A stretch of 62,613 nucleotides of DNA from Gonapodya prolifera JEL478 (lineage: Eukaryota > Monoblepharomycota > Monoblepharidomycetes > Monoblepharidales > Gonapodyaceae): positions 1 through 62,613 of the forward strand of contig KQ965825.1 in NCBI GenBank assembly GCA_001574975.1, in the 5' to 3' direction. Of the stretch, positions 55,937-62,613 are shown piece after piece. Position 1 is the first letter of the stretch; the number at the start of each line of letters is the position of its first letter. The notes beneath the pieces were generated by a model, which saw nothing but the letters and a program-made list of their open reading frames with translations, was not told the origin of the DNA and searched no databases. The position numbers and the translations under genes were made by a program.

Positions 55937-57195
55937 ATGACAATTCTGTCCAAATACGAGTCGTTTATCGTCCGCAATGCCCCTCGGATCGCCGGAATCG
56001 AGCGGCTAACGAGAGCGATCACATTCCTGGTATTTTGAGACCGATTTTCCACCATCCGGAGCACGCATCCCTATTCAAAGCACCGATTCTGCTCGTAACT
56101 TCCATCGTTTCATGCGATTCTTGGTTCGACGGCGTGGAAAGGGGTCGTTCCGGATATGACCTATGCGACACGGGTTCTGTTCATGATATCGGATCTGGCA
56201 TCCCTTTTCCACACACTGGTCTTCCACAAGTACGGAGTTCCGCGAATTCCACCAGGGTTGACGGGTCAGCGCGAGCAAATAGTGAGCTCAACTGATGACG
56301 TTCGACTCGCATTTTGTAAATTCATCTCTCCCAATCGTTACAGCTTCAGGGACCTCTTCTCTTTGAGTACTCTGTACGCCAAGCTCGCCATTACGAGTCT
56401 GGTGGTCATTTACGTCGAGCAATTCCTCGAAATGACGACTACGCGGAAGTTTGGGCAGAAGGCGCGATGGAAGGTCGTTGCTTTGATAGAAGCTGTCAAG
56501 TGAGTATCCTCGCATGCTGTGAGGTCGAGCTTCGATTTTATCTTCTCTCATGTATCTTGTCTTGGAGGTGCTCGCTCCGTTTAGGAATGCTCTCCATCTC
56601 CAAAAGGATGACCATCACCGGCCGCCAATTCCCCGACCGGGACTTTGACTTGAGTTCGAACAGGTTGAACGCCGAAATTTCAATGAGGGAGCCGTCCGGA
56701 TAGTTGTTTGATGGTATCACAGCGAGGCCCAAGGACAGCCAGTCGATTGCGTTGGGGGATTTGCCTGTGCGGCGAGTCTCGGGAGCCCGCTTTCTGGGGA
56801 AATTGGGTGGATTGTGCGACCTGCTCTTTACAGTACGTGTTGGACCACTCGTTGGGCAATCCATCTGCACAAACTGATCCTACTCAACGTGGCCGTGATC
56901 CAGTTTTTCCCTGACAGCATTCCTCATCACCCAACACTCCTCAACCTCACCAATCCCCTTCTCCGCGTCTCTCTTCCTCGAAACACTCTCCTTCCTCCTC
57001 GCCTACCTCCTTCTCGCGTCATCCACCGGCGGGCGCCACACCGACAAACCTCGAGCGGGAGGGACTCGCCCGCCGTGCGGCTCTGATCCTGTGGTACCGG
57101 CTCCGTGAGCCAGTGTATAGCACGTAGGTCAAGGCGCCTATGCTGAGAGCGTTGGCGTTTGCGATGCGGAAGCCGCCCATGCATTACTTCTTTTG
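55937..57195 (+). CDS. PEX16: PEX16-like peroxisomal membrane biogenesis factor, model incomplete
   Basis: Start ATG 55937: KYESFIVRNAPRIAGIERL matches the PEX16 N-terminus. Later pieces: TRVLFMISDLASLFHTLVF, LFSLSTLYAKLAITSLVVIYVEQFLEM, RKFGQKARWKVVALIEAVK, after an intron LRLGMLSIS and GRQFPDRDFDL, then GEIGWIVRPALY and REGLARRAALILWYRLREPVY. All are in family order. Pex16 inserts other membrane proteins into peroxisomes. However, the pieces lie in different frames. The junction after TRAITFL does not splice cleanly, and stops interrupt (after REPSG at about 56703 and at VYST near 57125). Either introns are missed or the gene is damaged. Confidence is in the family, not in the exon model. 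Confidence 0.55.
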
Positions 57196-57478
57196 TGAGT
57201 GTTGACGGGGGTTTCTATGGGATCTCGATGAGATGCGCGCAAGGTTCTAATATGTAACTCTCCCTTGCATATTTTGCGTCTCACCATATCCAGTCGCTAT
57301 TGCGGAATTCCGTTCTCTATGGGAAACTATTTACGTACAAACGGCCGGAAGCAGCTAAGCATCAAAAATTCTTAGTACGCAAATACAATCAACAAAATTC
57401 CATCAAACCACCAATCCTCTCCAACTCGCCCAACATCCCTGTAAACGCCTCTTGCTGTCATTCCTCCCCAACCAACCC

Positions 57479-57661
57479 CTACGCCAACGCCGTATAGGCC
57501 ATGTGGCCATGCGGACGACAGCGAGGAGCGCCGTCTTTATTGTTCCAGAGTTCAGACCTGAGAACTCTGACTCGATTGCTTTCTGGAGTGTCGACTTGTA
57601 TTGCTTCGCGTACGCCTGTGACACAGATATATATACAACCTCCAATTGCTATGATAGCCAC
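57479..57661 (-). pseudogene. Annexin-like repeat fragment
   Basis: On the minus strand an exon-like stretch after a GTGTCACAG acceptor reads AYAKQYKSTLQKAIESEFSG, followed by IKTALLAVVRMA. This resembles the end of an annexin repeat (Y…L…I…E.SG…aLlaLv). No other annexin repeats are visible on either side, so this would be a fragment. Low confidence. Confidence 0.25.
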
Positions 57662-58034
57662 TGGCTGACACTTGACACCCTGTCAGCTCACAGCTGAAGC
57701 CCGAAAGCCAGCCACCAGCCACCACATCCACAGCTAGTGGGAAAAGGCCAAGCAGTTATGGTCTTCTGGAGATGTTTTTTTGTCACGTCGTTACTGCACT
57801 TGCAACTCTCGTGAGTCCCACTGCTCTCGTGAACCAGCAACTTCTTCGCTTCGTCGAATCTGGATTTGGACTCGTACGGGCTGCAGTTTTGCTTTTATCA
57901 TTTTGACCACGCTACATGTGGGTACTCATGTCAATCTCTTTTATCTTCTACCACCCTTCCCCCTGCTCAGCTGTCCCCAAAAACACCCCCGTTGGCGGGA
58001 ACGCAAACCCTGCCCCGCCCGAGCCCACGCCAGA

Positions 58035-58804
58035 TTACTTGGCGATGCTGACTTCCTGGTCTGCCTCGACGTAGTCGATGTGCGGGTGGGATTCGAGGGT
58101 CGCTACGTGGGGCGTGGCGGTGGGTGAGGTGGGGCGGGGCGGGGAGGGGAGGGGATGGTTGGCGAGACGTCAGACGTCAGACGATTCGACGCGAGACGTC
58201 AAACAGGGCAAGACAGGTTGGGAAGGGTTGGCGCGACGATTTGACGGGAACCACGGCGAGGGAGAAGAGACTCACAAACGAGGGTGGTAGGCAGGGTGAC
58301 GGCGAACCCCTGGAAGGTGGTCGAGTACTCGTGACCGATAGTTCCGCCTATTATTTTTTTGGCCGATTCCCGTGAGGTGCCGGTGAGGTGCCGGGTGGTG
58401 GATTGGTACGGTTGACGTGAGGGCAGTCGACAAGGAAAGACGAAGATACGGCGGCACCCACCTTGCTTCTTGATGTCGTCCTTGACCTTGTCGATCTCCG
58501 CCTTGGGCGCTCCCTTCTTGAAGGCGACGATGTACTTTCCTGCTGAGGGGAAAGGCAGGAGTGGCGGTTTGGGAGCCCGCGGGGGTGGGAGAGGGGAGGG
58601 GCGGAGATGGAGGGCCAGAGGGAGACGGGGAGATGGGCGATGGCGGAAAACGGGAACGAAAGGGGGAGAAGAGGGTGAGGAAAGGCGAGGTTGCGTCACA
58701 CACACAGGGAAGGGGCGATTGAGGGGAAGCAGCGAGGCAGCAGACACAGAAAGTGAGAGAAGAGCGCGGTGATGGGAGAGTGGAAACGGGTGCGCACCAG
58801 TCAT
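58035..58804 (-). CDS. Small proteinase B inhibitor (Pbi2 / inhibitor I9 family)
   Basis: Four exons: 58798-58804 (7 nt), 58462-58539, 58276-58347, 58035-58102. They total 225 nt, 74 residues plus stop. The product starts MTGKYIVAFKKGAPKAEIDK, continues with DDIKKQGGTIGHEYSTTFQG and FAVTLP, and ends HPHIDYVEADQEVSIAK. This is the complete I9 fold (YIV.fK…, GG.i.h.Y…GF, P.VE.D..V) without an attached protease or signal peptide. It therefore matches the cytosolic Pbi2 type that inhibits vacuolar proteinase B in yeast. All splice sites are GT-AG. The exon lengths summing to a multiple of three supports the 7-nt first exon. Confidence 0.75.
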
Positions 58805-58929
58805 TTTGCGATGGGATGTGTGCAAGGAGAGTGCGAGATCAGCCGAGGGGCGGGTGACCGGGTGGACCGGGCACTGAGGGTCTGACCACGGCAGCGAAAA
58901 TTTGGCAGTGCGTTCCCGACATTTGCGAA

Positions 58930-59786
58930 ACATTGTTTGTTATACGTTTGCACTGTAACGACTGGGAGATTTGGCGGACCGCACACTTTGAAAATCATTT
59001 GAGCACCAGTCCGAAACACTCACCCATCTTTTCGATATAGAAACTGCGCAAAATCTTAGGCAGAATCATTGATCCCAGGCGGTTCAGACACTTTTGAGTG
59101 TCGATGCTTGAACAACAGTGAATCCATTTTGACGCCACGGCAGCTCCTCTGAGACGGGTGAGCGATCCCGTTGACTGGGCGAGGTAGGTCCGTCTCCTCC
59201 GTCGCAGCCAGCGGGGAATTGTGGCCGGGTTGGTAACATTTCCACACCACATTCGTCGTCCATTTCGGAAACTCCAGCCGCGAAGGCCAAAATAAATAAA
59301 TAAATAAATAAATAAATAAAAATAAAGGTAAATGCGTGGGAAAAGTTTCCATTTCCTATGGCCAGATCCGTCGTCAACTTAGGAAGTGCAGTACGTTCCC
59401 CATTTCTCTAATGTGGGATTTCATTGGCTCTTACCGCGATGTAGACTCAATTGCAAATGAAATTGTTGTGGAGTTTTAATTGAACTCTGCAGCCTTTGCG
59501 CTTGCTGAGAAATCTGTGGAGGTGAAGTTCACGATTCGAGGCACGCGTAACTGGCTGGAATGGAAGGTTTCGCGATGATTTTTGGGGCTTCGTGAGATTT
59601 ATAATTTGGACGTCTCCCACCGGTTGCCAGTGCACACAACAAATCTGGCACACCGAGGGAAAGTTCCCCATCAGCAGACACCGCACCTCCCCACCTCTAG
59701 AGGGACCGTACTCGGCAGCGAGACACACTCCTCTCCCTTTTTGAACCCCACTCCCGCACCCCTTTCACCCCGGTTCCAACACAACA
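58930..59786. other. Intergenic region between the inhibitor and CWC25
   Basis: Divergent promoters are expected here (minus gene to the left, plus gene to the right). The only structure seen is the TAAA microsatellite at about 59289-59326. Confidence 0.4.
59289..59326. repeat. (TAAA)n microsatellite
   Basis: About nine tandem AAAT/TAAA units with one interruption near the right end. Confidence 0.9.
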
Positions 59787-61474
59787 ATGGGAGGCGGCGA
59801 CCTGAATCTGAAGAAGTCGTGGCATCCGGCGCGGCTGGACAACATCGAGAAGGTGTGGCAGAGGGAGCAGAAGCTGATCGAGGAGCAGAAGAAGCTGGAC
59901 CAGCTCAAGAAGGAGCTGGCAGAGGAGAGACAGGTCGAGGAACTCAGGCGCATGCAGGAGGCCGCGGGGCTAAAGTGAGTGGCAGTTGGGGTCGTGGTGG
60001 TAGAAGTGAGGGGAGAGTGAGGACGGGACGGGGTGTGGGGAGACGAGGGGAGCAGTAGAAAGCGTGGAGGATACCCCACCTAAACGAATACCCTCTCTAA
60101 TTATCCCGTCCACTCCCACCTCATAGAAAACGCTCCGACCGTCTCGACTGGATGTACCAATCCGGCCCCGGCGCCTCTTCCTCCTCCGTCACCGACGACC
60201 GTGAGGCCTTCCTCCTCGGCAAAAAAAAGGTCGACAAACTCGTCGAACAAGGCTCCACGCTCGCCGAGCTCGAATCGTCCGCCGCGGCGAAATACAACGA
60301 CACCGCCGCGAGCATCTACGGCGGGCAGGCGAATAGTTACAGGGACATGCAGGCGAAAGTAAGGGAAGATCCCATGCTCATGATCAAGAAGAGGGAGCAG
60401 GAGATGGTCGAGAAGGCCATGCAGAATCCGATCAAGTTGAGGGAGATGAAGGAGAAGAGGGAAAAAGAGACTGGTGGCGTGGGTGGGAAGAAAGACAAAA
60501 AGGATAAGAAGGACAAGAAGGAAAAGCGCGACAAGAAGGACAAGGACCGTAAACGCCCCCGCCCCCGCTCTCGGTCCAACTCCCGCTCGGCCTCGCCACC
60601 ACCCCGCCGATCCACGGACGCCCGCCGCATCCCCTCACCCTCTCCCACCTCGTCCTCGGACACCGCGCACCGCCGGATCGTCAAACGCCGCAGGTCGACC
60701 AGCCCGCCGCCGGGGCCGCGAGCGAGAGATGATAGGGCTTGGCGAAGCGGACGGGAGAGGGAGGGGGACAGGTCGCCGGCGACGCAGAGGAGGGGGGCGT
60801 ATGGTGGAGAGAGGGAGAGGGATAGAGACGAGAGCAGGGATAGGACGTACGGCCGTGGAGGTGGAGGGCGCGACAGGAGCAGGAGCAGAACCCGGTCCCC
60901 GCCACGTCGCCGGTCGCGGTCACCCGTCGTCAAGCGTGAGGCCAACTCCGGAAGGTACCCGGGCTCCCGGTCTCCACCCATCAAGCGCGAGCCCTCCTCG
61001 AGGCCCCGTTCCCGCTCCCGCTCTCGCTCCCCACCGCGCCGGTCCTACGCCTCACCTCCATCTCCACCTCGGCACGCCGCCGGATCTCGCTCAGGTCCTG
61101 CCCCATTCTCGCGCCTACCTTCCTCAACCCTCCCCCCACCATCCACCTCCACCCGCTCCACCCAACTGAGCGACGCCGACCGCGCCGCCCGCCTCACCGC
61201 CATGTCCGCCTCGGCTCACGAAATGGACGTCACCCGCGCCGCTCGGGTCGCTTCCCAGACGCTGGCCAACGCGGCCGACGAAGCGCGCGAAGCTGCTGCC
61301 CGAGCAAAGAAGGGCGGCGACGCGGGTGAAATAAAGTTTGGGGGTGGAGTGGGGAGCGCGGGGTTTTTGGACACGGTGAGGAGGCAGGCGACGGAGAGGA
61401 CGTTGGAGGAGATGGTGGGGAGGAGGAGGGGGGTGGCTGGGGCGAGGGGAGCGGGGGAGCGGGGGAATGAGTAG
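59787..61474 (+). CDS. CWC25: Pre-mRNA splicing factor CWC25
   Basis: Start ATG 59787. Exon 1 (59787-59974) gives the Cir_N-type N-terminus [20 protein letters not shown] with a coiled coil ([17 protein letters not shown]). The intron ends TCATAG at 60126. Exon 2 continues [15 protein letters not shown] and [10 protein letters not shown], then a block of the type [15 protein letters not shown] with [11 protein letters not shown] long Lys/Asp- and Arg/Ser-rich region follows and ends with [12 protein letters not shown] and [14 protein letters not shown], stop 61474. Cwc25 joins the spliceosome after Prp2 and promotes the first catalytic step. The RS-rich tail is much longer than in budding yeast, as in many other fungi and animals. 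About 503 residues; gene looks intact. Confidence 0.85.
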
Positions 61475-62613
61475 GGTGGGTGCGCGGGTGGTTGGTTGGT
61501 GCAGGCGTTGGCCGAAAAGGAAGGAAAGGTGACGAGTGGGGAGAGGAAACAAAGTACGAAATCGCGGGGGAGTGCGGATGGAAGCATTTTATTTTTGTAA
61601 GCATTTCGGGTGAGCGAATATATAGAAGAGCACATGTTTCGTTCGTCGGTGCGGACCCGTGTGCACGTCCAGAAAACGTCACCAACTTTAACGATCCATC
61701 CCCTCACGGTAACGTCACTCAGACAGTGCACCAAATTTTGGGGAGCAATGCGACACGATTTTTGCCCGTGGGCTTGCGGCTGCGCTCGTAGTGGCATTTG
61801 GTGTATTTGGTTGTGACGTTGCACAAAAGCCCCGTCTTCACCACCCCCGTTCATCACGTTCACTTCATGGGACGACATGCAACCGATGTACTGAAGTTTT
61901 GGGGAGAAATGTTGCACGAACGGTTTGTCGTGGTGTGGACCTCCCAGGCGGGTTGGTGATTTGCAGGCCACCCGTAATATGGTCGCGTCTCCACCAAGGG
62001 CAAACCCGTCATCAGGGAGACCCCTCCTTCCCAACAACCAATTATCGGCAGCTTCCATCACGGGGATTCTCTTTTCAGGAGGGGTAGGAAGCAGAACACC
62101 CACGCTTCCCAAACACACATCCTTGAAATCCGTTTATGTGGGCCTAACGTCAGCGTTTCCCAATCTTCGACATGTGGGCTTGCTGGAGCCTTTCCACAGT
62201 TGGACGTGGGACGAGGAACCAGGATATCCCGCATCATTCCCAAGAATCGAAACAATCCACACTCTCCCATTCAGGATCGGTTATGCATCACAGTCCTCTC
62301 TGCGCTTTTGTGACAATACATAGATCTTTGCCAACCATGTCCGACTTCAGTTCCCCAACCTCCGTACCATTGTCTTACACCTCCCAATCTACCAGAGCCT
62401 CGACAACACCCAAACTAAATACTTGGAAGAGTACGCCAAGGTGCATGCCGAATGGATTTCGCAAACAACTGCGACAAAGGTGCTTGTTGTGGGTTTGATG
62501 GTGTGAGGGGCTCGGGCGGACCCTCACAGTTGCTGTGGTCCAAGTCAGCGGAACACGCTGGAACTCATCGGAACTGCTTGCGCAATAACGGACACGATTT
62601 GATAAGCAGAATA
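61475..62613 (+). pseudogene. Region with an F-box/LRR-like fragment, cut by window edge
   Basis: From about 62090 one frame reads HTSLKSVYVGLTSAFPNLRH, then FPRIETIHTLPFRIG. After an in-frame TAG (62321-62323) it continues QFPNLRTIVLHLPIYQSL and KYLEEYAKVHAEW to a stop near 62502. The spacing of (FPNLR.(V/I).L) units is leucine-rich-repeat-like, as in fungal F-box proteins. No F-box is visible. Upstream, 61690-61790 and 61850-61930 share a diverged TTTTGGGGAGNAATG word, a weak duplication. Probably a fragment or a gene with a missed intron. Confidence 0.3.

Noticed and set aside
59084-59377. Minus-strand frame with a hydrophobic FIYLFIYLF stretch, looking like a membrane peptide
   Set aside because: The hydrophobic run is the translation of the TAAA microsatellite.
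61216-62118. 300-codon open frame on the minus strand downstream of CWC25
   Set aside because: No recognisable domain; it overlaps the CWC25 end antisense, and its length fits GC-rich antisense openness.

Overview
This is a piece of a fungal nuclear genome. Most genes are split by short introns of about 60-100 nt (GTGAGT/GTAAGT donors, CAG/TAG/AAG acceptors). Housekeeping genes are recognisable: SNF5, CWC25, an mS45/Bot1-type mitoribosomal protein, a Pbi2-type proteinase inhibitor, PEX16 and a mitochondrial ABCB8-type transporter. Gene density, many young tandem duplicates, a KIF12-like kinesin and a selenoprotein candidate fit an early-diverging (chytrid-like) fungus better than a member of Dikarya. 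This placement is an inference.

Layout. 0-10.3 kb: a tandem family of an undescribed protein with an N-terminal PB1-like domain (one truncated copy, one internally deleted copy, two long copies). 10.6-15 kb: an acidic protein with endocytic-type short motifs, then two decayed copies of a SAM-methyltransferase gene. 15.7-20 kb: a membrane-anchored GH26 glycoside hydrolase and its decayed tandem copy. 20-24.5 kb: SNF5, apparently extended by a second C-terminal module. 24.7-30.1 kb (minus): a single-chain acyl-CoA carboxylase. 30.5-32.1 kb: an F-box / UBP-zinc-finger / DUSP-like protein. 32.25-33.04 kb: a PRXL2/AhpC-TSA_2 thioredoxin-fold protein whose first redox Cys codon is TGA, followed by a SECIS-like hairpin. 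33-36.5 kb: gene-poor, with a tRNA-Thr at its end. 36.5-38.6 kb: a degenerate kinesin. 38.8-46 kb (minus): ABCB8-like transporter, mS45, ferric-reductase-like oxidoreductase. 46.7-53 kb: a CpG-depleted, gene-free repeat block. 54-61.5 kb: a three-RRM protein, PEX16, a Pbi2-type inhibitor and CWC25. 61.5 kb to the end: an LRR/F-box-like fragment.

The genes do not form one pathway. The most striking signal is the candidate selenoprotein. Its TGA sits exactly at the first position of a CxxC-type redox motif, the reading frame is open on both sides, and a hairpin with the SECIS core order (ATGA, AA, GA) starts 34 nt after the stop codon. A competing splice model that removes the TGA also keeps the frame, so transcript or protein evidence is needed. 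The second unusual feature is the 6-kb CpG desert with a recurring short palindrome. The first 20 kb look like a duplication hotspot, with three different gene families present in tandem, each including decayed copies.
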